Shown in pieces: positions 54,994 to 64,000 of a stretch of 64,000 nucleotides of DNA. Positions within the stretch are counted from its first letter, which is position 1. Each line of letters opens with the position of its first letter. The notes below the pieces were generated by a model that did no database searches, was not told where the DNA came from, and saw nothing but the letters and a program-made list of their open reading frames with translations. The stretch comes from Nostoc sp. S4 (lineage in GTDB: Bacteria; Cyanobacteriota; Cyanobacteriia; Cyanobacteriales; Nostocaceae). Where the stretch lies: positions 1 through 64,000 of the forward strand of contig JAQYWR010000022.1 in assembly GCA_029379225.1 (NCBI GenBank), in the 5' to 3' direction. The translations under genes were made by a program, and so were the position numbers.

Positions 54994-55763
54994 TTTGAAA
55001 TGACTCCTGTTTGTTGCATAGTACGAATTCGAGCTACTAACCCTACTGTGCCTTTTTTCTCCAACTCACGAATTAATTCTGAAGCTGGAACATCATTCAT
55101 ACTCGATTGAATAGTGTATTTAACGACTTGAGGCGGTTTAATTATTACACCAGGAATCGCAGCTACACTTGACGTAACCGGAGCATCTACTAAGGTTGCA
55201 GTAATAATTCTGCTTTCTGAGGACTTCAAAAACTGAGACTGTTGCAAACTCAATAAGAAATCATTGACATCGTTAAAGGAACGAGCTAATCCGGTGATTT
55301 CTAATCCCCCAGCTGGATTGTTGGGTGGCTGACCTTCCGCCACCGCAACGGGTGGGATTTGCTTGATATTCTCAATTTGCACTGCTGCGGGAATGCGATC
55401 GCGCAAATCTTGTAACATTGCTGACCAAGGCCGAATCTGGTCAAATACAGTAACTAAAGCTTGAGTTTCCCCTTTAATTGCGCTCGTCTGTGCTTTGATT
55501 TGATTCAGGTTGCCGATTTGTGTATCTAATCTCTTGCTTTCCTGGTCTAGTTGTGCTATTGTGCCCTCTAATTCAACAATCTTTCCTTGCAATAGCCACC
55601 AAGCAACTCCGAATAAACCTGGAAGACCTACACCTAATGCAGCTCCGATATAGACTGGTGTTAAATTTCCTCCAGGAAGGCTTAAAGCCATTCCTCTCTT
55701 TTTGTCAGGCTTTGTTTGGTAGGCTGGGCGGTCTTTAAGAAAGTTAACATCCAAACTGTACAT
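54990..55763 (-). CDS. pilN: Type IV pilus assembly protein PilN
   Basis: A 257-residue inner-membrane protein. I chose the ATG at 55763 (MYSLDVNFLKDRP), since PilN proteins begin with a short cytoplasmic N-terminus carrying the conserved NFL motif that PilM binds; the longer frame from 55835 adds an unlikely hydrophobic leader. One membrane helix lies near 35-60 (AALGVGLPGLFGVAWWLLQ), then a coiled coil (EGTIAQLDQESKRLD) and a periplasmic domain. It lies 107 bases after pilM and overlaps pilO by four bases. Confidence 0.92.
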   Translation of the reverse strand: MYSLDVNFLKDRPAYQTKPDKKRGMALSLPGGNLTPVYIGAALGVGLPGLFGVAWWLLQGKIVELEGTIAQLDQESKRLDTQIGNLNQIKAQTSAIKGETQALVTVFDQIRPWSAMLQDLRDRIPAAVQIENIKQIPPVAVAEGQPPNNPAGGLEITGLARSFNDVNDFLLSLQQSQFLKSSESRIITATLVDAPVTSSVAAIPGVIIKPPQVVKYTIQSSMNDVPASELIRELEKKGTVGLVARIRTMQQTGVISK

Positions 55764-55870
55764 TTTCTCACACCAACTAAAGAAAAATATTATGGTTTGA
55801 GAATTCTCAAACAGTGCGATCGTCAAAATAGACAATCCAGAATTTAAAATCCCAAATCTAAAATTAGTTA

Positions 55871-56977
55871 TTACACCTCCCGCATTCCTAAACCAAGTAC
55901 AATCGCCAACCCAGAGCGTTGTACTTGTGGATATTTCTCGCTATCGACTTCCAAAGACAAAGCGCCAATCGGATCTATTTGGATAGTTGGCAAGCTTAAT
56001 CGTTGCGTAAAGAATTCATCAAGCTGTTGGAGTCCACCTCCAGGCCCAGCTAATAAAATCTGCGCTACCTCCAAATTTTCACTTTGATTGAGGTAAAAAT
56101 CGATGGAACGGCGTAATTCATCTGTTAGTTCTCCCAATACTCTCAAGATGGCTGCCATCCCAGGATTGAGTTCCGTAACGCCTGTTTTGCCACCGTCTAT
56201 AACAGTTGGGGTAATGACCATCCCCTGTAACAGTTCCATATCTCGCGATGTGGGTAAGCTCATTGCCCTAGCGAGAGCAGTTTGCATTTGATAAGTGCCT
56301 ATAGGTACCGTGCGGGAAAATTGTGGTACTCCGTTAACGATGATGGCAATTTCTGTGCTGTCAAACTCTATATCAACTAGTACTGCTGCTTCTTGCGGCC
56401 CAAATTGTCGCAATTGTTCGCGAATAGTGCGAATCAGAGCAAAACTGTTAATTTCTAAAACATCAATTTGTAATCCTGCTTGTTCAAATGTACTTATATA
56501 GGTATCTGTTACCTCCTTGCGGGTGGCAACTAAGAGTACCTGTACTTTTTCAATGCCATCTTCATCTACAAAGTACCCAAGTTTCTGATAATCTACATCA
56601 GCTTCTTCACGAGGATAGGGTAAATACAAACCTGCTTCATGGTTTAGCACCATTTCTCGCAGTTCTTTGTCATCTAACTCTGCTGGCACCGGTATTAAAC
56701 GGACGATAGAATCTCGCCCTGGGACACCAGTAGCAACACGAGAAGCTTTGATTTTGCTTTGGGCTAGCGCTTCTTGAATTAACTGCGCCATTGCTGGGGG
56801 GTCGGTGATTTGACCATCGGTGACTACGCCTTCGGGAACTGCTACCGATGTCAAGTTTTCTAGTTTCAAGCCTTGACGCTGCTTGCGTAGCTGAACTACA
56901 TTTACCCTTTCGGGAGCAAGTTCAATGCCGACCCCTTTATTTGATTTGCCAAACAGACTATTGAAGCTTTTCACCAC
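55871..56977 (-). CDS. pilM: Type IV pilus assembly ATPase-like protein PilM
   Basis: A 368-residue cytoplasmic protein of the actin/FtsA fold that binds ATP and the N-terminus of PilN. Visible parts: KGVGIELAPERVNVVQL at the start, VDIEFDSTEIAIIVNG in the middle and LLAGPGGGLQQLDEFF, the phosphate-2 loop, near residue 310. The start is a GTG with another GTG directly after it, so one residue is uncertain. It is the first gene of pilMNOQ and divergent from the sugar-binding lipoprotein; the 200 bases between contain a GGGGATTGGGGATTGGG / CCCCAGTCCCC repeat. Confidence 0.95.
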   Translation of the reverse strand: MVKSFNSLFGKSNKGVGIELAPERVNVVQLRKQRQGLKLENLTSVAVPEGVVTDGQITDPPAMAQLIQEALAQSKIKASRVATGVPGRDSIVRLIPVPAELDDKELREMVLNHEAGLYLPYPREEADVDYQKLGYFVDEDGIEKVQVLLVATRKEVTDTYISTFEQAGLQIDVLEINSFALIRTIREQLRQFGPQEAAVLVDIEFDSTEIAIIVNGVPQFSRTVPIGTYQMQTALARAMSLPTSRDMELLQGMVITPTVIDGGKTGVTELNPGMAAILRVLGELTDELRRSIDFYLNQSENLEVAQILLAGPGGGLQQLDEFFTQRLSLPTIQIDPIGALSLEVDSEKYPQVQRSGLAIVLGLGMREV

Positions 56978-57180
56978 AGTTGTGCCCGCTGGACTGGTAA
57001 ATTGAATTGGGGATTGGGGATTGGGTATTAGGTATTGGAAAATAGTATTTTTAATCTTATTTCCCTAATCCCCAGTCCCCATTCCCTAGTTATCTCTAAT
57101 ACTGGTAATTGATTTAGCCTATAATCTCGTCAATTCTGCATAAGATTTTCAGCCCGATCAAGCGTAAAAATACTGGGAAA

Positions 57181-58479
57181 ATGATTCAATTACGAAAATT
57201 TAAACAATTTATTGCTTTACTACTGCTTGGCCTGTTAACTAGTTGGATTGTAAGTTGCAGTACAAGTAATGTTGGTACGGATACAAAACAAGCTACTTCA
57301 AGAGGGACAACAATTGAGTTTTGGACGATGCAACTCCAACCTCAATTTACTGACTACTTCAAAAGCCTGATTACGAATTTTGAATCGCAAAATTCTGGTA
57401 TAAAGATTAACTGGGTCGATGTTCCTTGGGCAGCAATGGAGAACAAAATATTAGCAGCTGTCTCAGGAAAAACGCCACCTGATGTTGTTAACCTCAATCC
57501 CGGTTTTGCTTCTCAACTTGCAGGACGAAATACCTGGTTGGATTTGGATACGAAAGTTCCAAATGATGTACGTTCCTCCTATCTACCGAATATTTGGAAA
57601 GCAAGCACGCTTAATGGTAAGAGTTTTGGAATTCCTTGGTATCTCACCACGCGGTTAACCATTTATAACACCGATTTATTAAAACAAGCAGGTATCAATA
57701 AACCGCCTGCTACTTACGCAGAATTAGCACAAATAGCACAACAAATTAAAGATAAGACTGGAAAATATGCTTTTTTTGTGACATTTGTACCGCAAGATTC
57801 CGGGGAAGTACTAGAATCTTTTGTACAAATGGGAGTAACTTTAATAGATGCCCAAGGTAAAGCCGCGTTTAATTCGCCACAAGGGAAAGCAGCATTTCAG
57901 TATTGGGTAGACTTGTATAAAAAAGGCTTACTGCCTAAAGAGGCTTTGACTCAAGGACATCGCCACGCGATTGATTTGTACCAATCTGGAGAAACAGTGT
58001 TTCTAGCCTCTGGGCCAGAGTTTCTCAAAGCGATCGCTAATAATGCCCCAAAAATTGCTCAAGCTTCAGAAATAGCGCCCCAACTCACAGGCGACACAGG
58101 TAAGAAAAATGTTGCCGTGATGAACATAGTTATTCCCCGTGACAGCAAACAACCAGATGCCGCCGTGAAGTTTGGTTTATTTGTCACTAATGACGAAAAT
58201 CAATTAGCCTTTGCAAAAGCTGCGAATGTATTACCTTCCACAGTCAAAGCATTGTCTGACAGCTACTTTAAAGATGTTCCAGCTAATGCTTCAACAATAG
58301 AAAAAGCTCGAGTTATCAGTGCTAAGGAATTACAACATGCAGAAATATTAACTCCCACTTTGAAGGATTTTAATCAACTGCAAAAAGCAGTTTACGAGAA
58401 CTTGCAAGCAGCAATGTTAGGCGATAAAACAGTAGATAAAGCTGTAGAAGATGCTGCACAACAGTGGAATCAAAGGTAA
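57181..58479 (+). CDS. Sugar-binding lipoprotein of an ABC transporter
   Basis: A 432-residue family 1 extracellular solute-binding protein. The N-terminal helix ends SWIVSC with C26 as the lipid-modified residue, so it is anchored outside the inner membrane. EFWTMQLQPQFTDYFKSL and the TPPDVVNLNPG stretch are typical of binding proteins for maltose-like sugars or glycerol phosphate. The PWYLTTRLTIYNTDLL hinge is also present. No permease or ATPase gene follows, so its partners are encoded elsewhere. The substrate is unknown. Confidence 0.9.
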   Translation: MIQLRKFKQFIALLLLGLLTSWIVSCSTSNVGTDTKQATSRGTTIEFWTMQLQPQFTDYFKSLITNFESQNSGIKINWVDVPWAAMENKILAAVSGKTPPDVVNLNPGFASQLAGRNTWLDLDTKVPNDVRSSYLPNIWKASTLNGKSFGIPWYLTTRLTIYNTDLLKQAGINKPPATYAELAQIAQQIKDKTGKYAFFVTFVPQDSGEVLESFVQMGVTLIDAQGKAAFNSPQGKAAFQYWVDLYKKGLLPKEALTQGHRHAIDLYQSGETVFLASGPEFLKAIANNAPKIAQASEIAPQLTGDTGKKNVAVMNIVIPRDSKQPDAAVKFGLFVTNDENQLAFAKAANVLPSTVKALSDSYFKDVPANASTIEKARVISAKELQHAEILTPTLKDFNQLQKAVYENLQAAMLGDKTVDKAVEDAAQQWNQR

Positions 58480-58515
58480 ATTTTTAGTTCGTAATTCGTA
58501 ATTTGTAATTAGGAT

Positions 58516-59808
58516 TTACGAATTATATTTAGTGGTTGCTAAAAAATTACCTACTAAGTAAAGCGAACCACATACAACGATTAAATCGTCTGTGGTGGTG
58601 GTTGATGTTACGGCTTTTAGTGCTGTGAATAAATCTGGATACTTTTGGCGATCGCTTAATTCTGGACAGGCAGTATCAGCCAAATTGGCTAATTCGTCTA
58701 GGTCAGCAGAAGTTCGGCCAGGCCAAGATTCTACTGGTATTGGTACTAAATAAAGGCCATCGCCCGATCGCAGTAAAGCTGTAAAAATATCAGCACAATC
58801 TTTATCAGCAAACATTCCCATTATCCAATTTACAGGCTTGTGTTTGACTGCATTTAAGCTATCGACATACTGACGGAGAACTTGAGCTGCGGCGGGATTG
58901 TGAGCGCCATCAAGTAATAATTGATGATTTTTCCAACTAGTCCATTGCATCCGCCCCGGCCATTGAGTTTTCGCCATCCCGTTAATGATGGCTGCTTCAG
59001 AAATCTGCCAACCTTGTTTTTGAAGAATTTCCAAAGCAGCTAAAGCCAAAGCTGAATTAGTTAACTGAATTTGTCCGGCTAATGCCAATGGATATTTAAT
59101 TAATTTTGAATTTTGTATTGATAAATATTCCGCTGATTCTGTGGAGATTTGACGGGCGGGTTGAGGCGTAAAAATTGGGCATTCTAATTTTAAAGCACGC
59201 GATCGCACCACATCTTCGGCATCTGGTGGCAATGACCCAACCACAACAGGACATCCAGGTTTGAGAATACCCGCTTTTTCTCTAGCAATATCAGAAATCG
59301 TGGGACCAAGTTGTTGCCAGTGTTCTCGGCTAATGGAAGTGATAATTGTCACTAAAGGTTCTAAACAAACATTGGTAGCATCCAAGCGCCCTCCTAATCC
59401 GACTTCTACAACTGCGACATCAACTTTAGCTTGGGCAAAATACAACCAAGCTGCTGCGGTAATTACTTCAAATTGAGTTGATGATTGCTCGTTCGCAGGA
59501 ATCGCGGCTTGGACTGTTTGGAATAATTGTTTTAGTTCTTCAGATGAAATTGGCTGTTCATTGAGACAAATACGTTCCGTCCAATCGACTAAATGAGGGG
59601 AAGTGTAGCGTCCTGTACGATAACCGGCCTCCGTGAGTACCGAGGAAAGATAAGCACAAACCGAACCTTTACCATTGGTGCCAGCAACGTGAATTACCGG
59701 AACTTGGTGATGGGGATTGCCAAGATTTGCCAAAAGATTGACAATGCGATCGAGTCCTAAATGGACACCAAAGCGTTGCAGGGGTTGAATTACAGAATCG
59801 ATATCCAC
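58516..59808 (-). CDS. folC: Folylpolyglutamate/dihydrofolate synthase
   Basis: A 430-residue Mur-ligase-fold enzyme that adds glutamates to folate and, in bacteria, usually also makes dihydrofolate. The ATP-binding P-loop GTNGKGS is at residues 43-49, followed by the SPHLVDWTERICLN folate-binding loop, EVGLGGRLDATN and LLDGAHNPAA in the C-terminal domain. Length is normal. It lies between the convergent sugar-binding gene and the psbY unit upstream. Confidence 0.95.
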   Translation of the reverse strand: MDIDSVIQPLQRFGVHLGLDRIVNLLANLGNPHHQVPVIHVAGTNGKGSVCAYLSSVLTEAGYRTGRYTSPHLVDWTERICLNEQPISSEELKQLFQTVQAAIPANEQSSTQFEVITAAAWLYFAQAKVDVAVVEVGLGGRLDATNVCLEPLVTIITSISREHWQQLGPTISDIAREKAGILKPGCPVVVGSLPPDAEDVVRSRALKLECPIFTPQPARQISTESAEYLSIQNSKLIKYPLALAGQIQLTNSALALAALEILQKQGWQISEAAIINGMAKTQWPGRMQWTSWKNHQLLLDGAHNPAAAQVLRQYVDSLNAVKHKPVNWIMGMFADKDCADIFTALLRSGDGLYLVPIPVESWPGRTSADLDELANLADTACPELSDRQKYPDLFTALKAVTSTTTTDDLIVVCGSLYLVGNFLATTKYNS

Positions 59809-59901
59809 AGAAGGTTAAATGAGGAAATAGGGAGATGGAAAGCAAAGGGGCAGCGAAGCAGAATAACTCTAAACTTGGCACTGCCCAATGCTCGCTATGA
59901 A

Positions 59902-59940
59902 TAAAACCGACTGTCCTAGTAAAGAGAAACAGTCGGTTGG
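59902..59940 (-). terminator. Intrinsic terminator after psbY
   Basis: Read on the minus strand, a stem CCAACCGACTGT / ACAGTCGGTT with a 13-base loop is followed by TTATT. It lies 24 bases past the psbY stop and should end that short transcript before folC. Confidence 0.8.
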
Positions 59941-59963
59941 AAAGTAATGATATTAAGCCTAAT

Positions 59964-60089
59964 TTAGGCTTCCCTATCTAAAAAGCCTTGAATTTGTCTT
60001 AAAGCCACAGCACCAATATTAAATACTGCCCAGCCAGCAGCAATAGCAATTGGTGCTAAAACGATGGCTAAACGGAAATCGATATCCAT
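59964..60089 (-). CDS. psbY: Photosystem II protein Y
   Basis: A 41-codon gene encoding [20 protein letters not shown], then [20 protein letters not shown] and a final Ala. This is the single-helix PsbY subunit, located near cytochrome b559 at the edge of photosystem II in the thylakoid membrane. The helix spans about residues 6-28. AGAGGGG lies eight bases before the ATG. A palindrome over the stop codon (AGCCTAAATTAGGCT) plus the terminator at 59902-59940 close the unit. Confidence 0.95.
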   Translation of the reverse strand: MDIDFRLAIVLAPIAIAAGWAVFNIGAVALRQIQGFLDREA

Positions 60090-60311
60090 ATCTAGAACCC
60101 CTCTTTTTAAGTAGAAATTAAAGTTTTGTCAACTTCTCTCATTTTTATTTTTAGCTGAAGTGGGCAATTTTTCCCAATTGATATGTAAAGAATGTTTAAA
60201 TTATTGGGCATTGGGAGTGCTAACAGTACCGAGTGCTGAGTTAGCAGTTAGGAGTTATTCTGCTCCCCTACCCCTATGCCCCTTTGCTCCCTATTCCCCC
60301 ATCTCCCACTT

Positions 60312-60839
60312 CTAAGCCTTGCCAAAGCCAATATCAGTACCTTTACCTGCATGAACTAAAGCTAACTTTTCGTAACGCTTAGCGTGTTCCATAAGTTCAG
60401 CGGCTTCAACTTCTGTTACTTGGCGTTGTACTTTGCCAGGAATACCGACAACTAAGGATAAAGGGGGTACATTTTTAGTTACCACTGCACCTGCGCCAAT
60501 AATGCTACCAGTACCCACTCGTACACCGTCTAAAATCACTGCACCAATGCCGATTAAACTTCCACGCTCAATGTAAGCCGAATGTACCACAGCACGATGC
60601 CCTATCGTCACATGATCTTCTATGATTGTGGGAAAACCAGGATTGCAATGTAAAATTGCCCCATCCTGAATATTCGTGCATTCGCCAATTTCAATGCGTT
60701 CAACATCTCCCCTAACAACTGCTCCATACCAAATGCTCACTTTGGGTGCTATGTTTACCGAACCGATAACTACAGCATTGGCTGCAATGAAGGCAGCTTG
60801 AGAAAAATCGACAGATGTCCAGTAAGAAGCGGTAGACAC
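60312..60839 (-). CDS. Gamma-class carbonic anhydrase family protein
   Basis: A 175-residue left-handed beta-helix protein of the YrdA/PaaY/CcmM-like family. Hexapeptide repeats run from about residue 15 to 140. Three His (GAILHCN, GHRAVVHS) are placed as expected for the zinc site of gamma-carbonic anhydrases. Some relatives act as carnitine or ferripyochelin-associated proteins, so the activity is not certain. It is not the carboxysomal CcmM, which carries extra RbcS-like repeats. No ccm genes are nearby. The gap after it holds a C-rich tract before psbY. Confidence 0.88.
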   Translation of the reverse strand: MSTASYWTSVDFSQAAFIAANAVVIGSVNIAPKVSIWYGAVVRGDVERIEIGECTNIQDGAILHCNPGFPTIIEDHVTIGHRAVVHSAYIERGSLIGIGAVILDGVRVGTGSIIGAGAVVTKNVPPLSLVVGIPGKVQRQVTEVEAAELMEHAKRYEKLALVHAGKGTDIGFGKA

Positions 60840-61140
60840 GATAGAATATTAGTATGGTACCCAGGAACACTGGAGAAACTCCAACCTTTGAGGCTGGTTG
60901 CACAACCAGGATATCACAGCGTCAAGCCTCTAGATTCACGAGTACTGAGTTGCTTAACGAAGTACTGATGAGTGTTGAGTTCAAGGAGAATTCTTCATGT
61001 AAAACTTAAAACTCACGACCGAGGATTTATTTGTTGAGCTTGCAGTGAGTAAATATCCCAGAGTGGCGGAGCCGAAGTGTATAACCCAACCTACTAGTGT
61101 TTAGTGCTGGTAAAGACAAAATTATGTTTGTACGCACTTC
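60840..61140. other. Divergent promoter gap
   Basis: About 300 bases between the minus-strand carbonic anhydrase gene and the plus-strand TIGR02652 gene. It holds a CCAACCTTTGAGGCTGG hairpin near 60882-60897 and GAGTACTGAG-type short repeats; no gene. Confidence 0.4.
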
Positions 61141-61653
61141 ATGATGAATCCAGGCTTGCAGTACCCAATATTTGGCCCTGAAATACAGTGTCCCCACTGT
61201 CGCCAGACTATTCCGGCGTTGACACTAACAGATACCTATTTATGTCCGCGTCATGGCGCTTTTGAAGCTAACCCGAAAAATGGAGAGTTAATTCATTTAC
61301 AATCAGGGCGTCATTGGCGGCGGTGGAATAATGAATGGTATAGACAGCATACTCATCCTGATGGTATCCGGTTTGAAATTCATGAAGCATTAGACAAGCT
61401 GTATACCCAAGGCTATCGAGCAACACGAGTAATTATTGCTCGACGCTATCAGGAATTGATGAGTGGCTACTTGGAACGCAGTACACCTTGGCGTTCTGGA
61501 CAGCCAGAAGCAACATCTGCACGATTGTACGGTTTACCTGTAGAGTTTAGTCCCGATCCTCCAGAAGATCCCTGCTGGGAAGTAATTAATTTTGACTTGG
61601 AAAAAGAACCTGGTGTCCCTGTGCGCTACCCTTATTTCAGGTTATTTGAGTAA
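61141..61653 (+). CDS. TIGR02652 family protein
   Basis: A 170-residue protein conserved in cyanobacteria, with a likely zinc-ribbon part at residues 18-45 (IQCPHCRQTIPAL then YLCPRHGAFE) and a basic, Trp-rich segment GRHWRRWNNEWYRQHTHPDG. The family has no known function. No signal or membrane segment is seen. It starts with two Met codons, so the first residue is uncertain by one. The gap to the VOC gene holds a GGTCATTGGTCATTTGTCA repeat. Confidence 0.85.
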   Translation: MMNPGLQYPIFGPEIQCPHCRQTIPALTLTDTYLCPRHGAFEANPKNGELIHLQSGRHWRRWNNEWYRQHTHPDGIRFEIHEALDKLYTQGYRATRVIIARRYQELMSGYLERSTPWRSGQPEATSARLYGLPVEFSPDPPEDPCWEVINFDLEKEPGVPVRYPYFRLFE

Positions 61654-61831
61654 TGGTCATTGGTCATTTGTCACTTGTACGAGCCAATGCGAGTGCGTCT
61701 GGTAGAAAAGCCGAAGTATTAGTCATTAGTGAATAACGAAAGACGAAGTATAAAGTTATGACCAACCAAATCTCCGATCCTAACTTTACAGCAAAGGACA
61801 ACTGACAAATGACCAAGGACTAAAAACAAAT

Positions 61832-62260
61832 ATGCACCACGCTTCTATTCGGACAGCAAATATTCATCGAGCGATCGCTTTCTACGAACATTTAGGATTT
61901 ACAATTTCAGAACGCTTTACTACAGGCTACACCCTAGCTTGCTGGATGGAAGGATTAGGTGGCAGAATCGAACTAATCCAAATTCCCGAACCAAAACCAG
62001 CCCCAGATGCATTTGCTGATGAACATTATGTGGGATATTATCATCTCTCATTCGATTTAACTGAGATTGCGGCAGATTTACCTAGCTGGTTGACAAGTTT
62101 ACAAGAACGTGTATTACAAACAGAAGAATTACAACCGTTAAAGGTATTATTAGAACCAACACAACAGCAAATAGGCGATCGCATTTACGAAGTTGTTTTT
62201 ATCGCCGATACTGACAGCTTACCTCTGGAATTTATTCGTGTTTTAGCAAAACTGCCATAA
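61832..62260 (+). CDS. VOC (glyoxalase/bleomycin resistance) family protein
   Basis: A 142-residue protein with the two beta-alpha-beta-beta-beta modules of the vicinal oxygen chelate fold, ending VVFIADTDSLPLEFIRVL. HHASIRTANIHRAIAFYEHLGF contains the N-terminal His ligand, YYHLSFD another and the LEF Glu near the end the third, consistent with a metal site. The family includes glyoxalase I, dioxygenases and binding proteins; I cannot say which reaction is catalysed. The ATG follows a short A-rich stretch without a strong ribosome site. Confidence 0.85.
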   Translation: MHHASIRTANIHRAIAFYEHLGFTISERFTTGYTLACWMEGLGGRIELIQIPEPKPAPDAFADEHYVGYYHLSFDLTEIAADLPSWLTSLQERVLQTEELQPLKVLLEPTQQQIGDRIYEVVFIADTDSLPLEFIRVLAKLP

Positions 62261-62537
62261 TTTAACTTTTTAATGAATTTTATTGCTAATATATTGTTTT
62301 TCTGGAATATTACCAAACTATAGTAATCTACTTTGATTTTTGAACCCTTACAGCACAGGTAGGGAATAGAGATTATAAATTAGCCTTTTCGAGGTGAGGG
62401 CGAGTTGTTTTAAAAATTAAATTGACACCAATGAATATTGCTGTGCCCCTACGCAAGATTGTGATTGAAATAATTGAAAATAGTTTTAATTTACATATAA
62501 ATAAAAATACAAGTTTTGCTTGCTAACAAAAATAATA

Positions 62538-64000
62538 ATGCCCTCAACACTGACAGAAAACGTCCGCAAGACAGTACTGGAAAATGGTCTAATTATCCTC
62601 ACAAAGGAAGTGCATAGTGCGCCAGTGGTAACGGTGCAATTGTGGTATAAAATAGGCTCGCGGAATGAGGAAGCGGGAGTAAATGGTATTGCTCATCAAT
62701 TGGAACACATGATGTTTAAAGGCACAAAAAATCGTCCGATTCAATTTGGACGTTTGTTTAGTGCTTTAGGTAGTGACTCTAATGCTTTCACTAGCTATGA
62801 CCAAACTGCATATTACGGGACTGTGGAACGAAGCAAACTCAAAGCACTTCTAGTGCTGGAAGCTGATAGAATGCAAAACTCTCAGATAGAAGCAGAACAA
62901 CTAGCAAGTGAAAAGCGGGTAATAATTTCCGAACTCCAAGGTTACGAAAATAGCCCAGAATATCGCCTTAACCGCGCTGTAATGCAAGCAGTATTTCCTA
63001 ATCATGCCTATGGATTGCCTGTAGGTGGCACTACAGATGATGTCAAAAAATTTGAACTTGAGCAAGTAGAAAAATATTACCGCAATTTCTACACTCCAGA
63101 TAATGCTGTCTTAGTAATTGTTGGAGATTTTCAAACCGCAAATACTTTAGAAATTGTTAAAGAAGTATTTGGCGAATTACCAAAGAGAGTCAAAAGTGAG
63201 GAGTTAGAAGTTAGGAGATGGGAAACTCGGTATCCTCAGGAAGTGGGAATTAGGGGCAATGGAAAGGTCAGGAGCAGAGGGCTTCAGGAGCAGAGCAGCA
63301 CAGGAGAGAATAATAATTCCTTACTCAACAGTAAACAGTCAGCACAGGCTAAAGGCGCTGCTACCCCTAACAGCACTCCCATAGTATTACGAGAACCAGG
63401 AGTAGGGCGCTTGTTGCAGGCGGTTTATCCGTTACCAGATATTAATCAACCCGATGTACCCGCACTGGATGTGATGGATTACATTTTGACTGAGGGACGA
63501 AATTCTCGTCTTTATCAAGCTTTAGTGGAATCAGATTTAGCTCATGAAGTTACAGCATCCGTTACCACTTTACGAGAATTTGGCTGGTATGAGGTGTTAG
63601 TGACAGCCGCATCTAAACAAGATTTAAAAAAAATTGACTTAGTACTAAGCAGTGCGATCGCCAATGTAGCAAAAAAAGGTGTGACATCAGAGGAAGTGGA
63701 ACGAGCCAAAACTCAGTTAACAGCAGATGTAATTCTGAGTAACCGTGATATCACTTCTCAAGCAATGCAATTGGGTCATGATGAAACTACTGCTGATGAT
63801 TACCGCTATACAGACCGCTATTTAGCAGCTATCCGTTTGGTTACACCAATGGATGTTATTGCTGTAATTAACAAATACCTGACACCAGAAGCACGTACAT
63901 TAGGGTTTTTTGAACCAACCCAGAAGCAAACAACAGAAGTTGGTAATAAACCAGATTCTACTCAAACTATGGAAAATTTCTCTGCTGTCGCACCTTTAGA
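62538..64000 (+). CDS. M16 family zinc metallopeptidase (partial, runs off the window)
   Basis: The frame starts at the ATG at 62538 (MPSTLTENVRKTVLENGL) and stays open to the last base, giving 487 codons. The inverted zinc motif HQLEH is at residues 53-57 (H53, E56, H57), with a third ligand expected in EADRMQNSQIE. Then come the standard VVGDF-type strand and the AVYPLPD-type second domain. Residues 219-281 are atypical: KSEELEVRRWETRYPQEVG and a Gln/Asn/Ser stretch, encoded by intergenic-type repeat DNA in frame. M16 peptidases of this length are usually secreted or periplasmic processing enzymes; no signal peptide is visible here. Confidence 0.9.
   Translation, partial: MPSTLTENVRKTVLENGLIILTKEVHSAPVVTVQLWYKIGSRNEEAGVNGIAHQLEHMMFKGTKNRPIQFGRLFSALGSDSNAFTSYDQTAYYGTVERSKLKALLVLEADRMQNSQIEAEQLASEKRVIISELQGYENSPEYRLNRAVMQAVFPNHAYGLPVGGTTDDVKKFELEQVEKYYRNFYTPDNAVLVIVGDFQTANTLEIVKEVFGELPKRVKSEELEVRRWETRYPQEVGIRGNGKVRSRGLQEQSSTGENNNSLLNSKQSAQAKGAATPNSTPIVLREPGVGRLLQAVYPLPDINQPDVPALDVMDYILTEGRNSRLYQALVESDLAHEVTASVTTLREFGWYEVLVTAASKQDLKKIDLVLSSAIANVAKKGVTSEEVERAKTQLTADVILSNRDITSQAMQLGHDETTADDYRYTDRYLAAIRLVTPMDVIAVINKYLTPEARTLGFFEPTQKQTTEVGNKPDSTQTMENFSAVAPL

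Overview
The window reads as chromosomal DNA of a filamentous cyanobacterium, most likely Nostocales (Nostoc-like). Support from the sequence: many HIP1 octamers (GCGATCGC) inside genes and gaps, a psbY gene for a small photosystem II protein, a DUF3153 lipoprotein and a TIGR02652-type protein, an hps locus (hormogonium polysaccharide) with pseudopilins and glycosyltransferases, a pilMNOQ operon, and gaps filled with cyanobacterial-type short repeats.

Layout. 1-6 kb: end of an unrecognised gene, a divergent aldo/keto reductase and short-chain dehydrogenase pair, a cyanophycinase-like S51 peptidase and a family 4 glycosyltransferase. 6-11 kb: a PAS/GAF diguanylate cyclase and lepA. 11-16 kb: a small ribbon-helix-helix-like protein, a histidine kinase, an NfuA-like iron-sulfur scaffold and a family 57 glycoside hydrolase. 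16-18 kb: a gene graveyard with nested inverted-repeat elements and relics of a P-type ATPase, an isoprenylcysteine-methyltransferase-like gene and a histidine kinase. 18-22 kb: two Ser/Thr kinases, the second with seven WD40 repeats. 22-33 kb: housekeeping and metabolic genes (PD-(D/E)XK nuclease, phosphohexomutase, argB, azoreductase, pdxH, AI-2E transporter, rubredoxin plus flavoprotein). 34.4-35.4 kb: a dead IS1-family element with a 172-bp MITE inside it. 35.4-46.7 kb: the hps operon on the minus strand. 47-57 kb: metH, an orphan antitoxin-like ORF and pilMNOQ, all minus strand. 57-64 kb: a sugar-binding lipoprotein, folC, psbY, a gamma-carbonic anhydrase, a TIGR02652 protein, a VOC protein and the start of an M16 peptidase.

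How they fit together. The hps operon and pilMNOQ lie within about 21 kb of each other and both belong to surface motility. PilMNOQ forms the alignment and secretin parts of the type IV pilus. The hps genes encode a large pilin-like protein, four pseudopilins and three family 2 glycosyltransferases, for making and exporting the polysaccharide used in gliding. The other genes look like independent units.

The least ordinary parts are the decayed and mobile DNA: the MITE-in-IS1 insertion (its excision restores the expected reading frame), a three-copy MITE family with one copy nested in a second element, the pseudogene cluster at 16.9-17.9 kb, and a coding sequence (M16 peptidase) that seems to have absorbed intergenic-type repeat DNA in frame. 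I found no CRISPR array, rRNA, tRNA or convincing new defence system.
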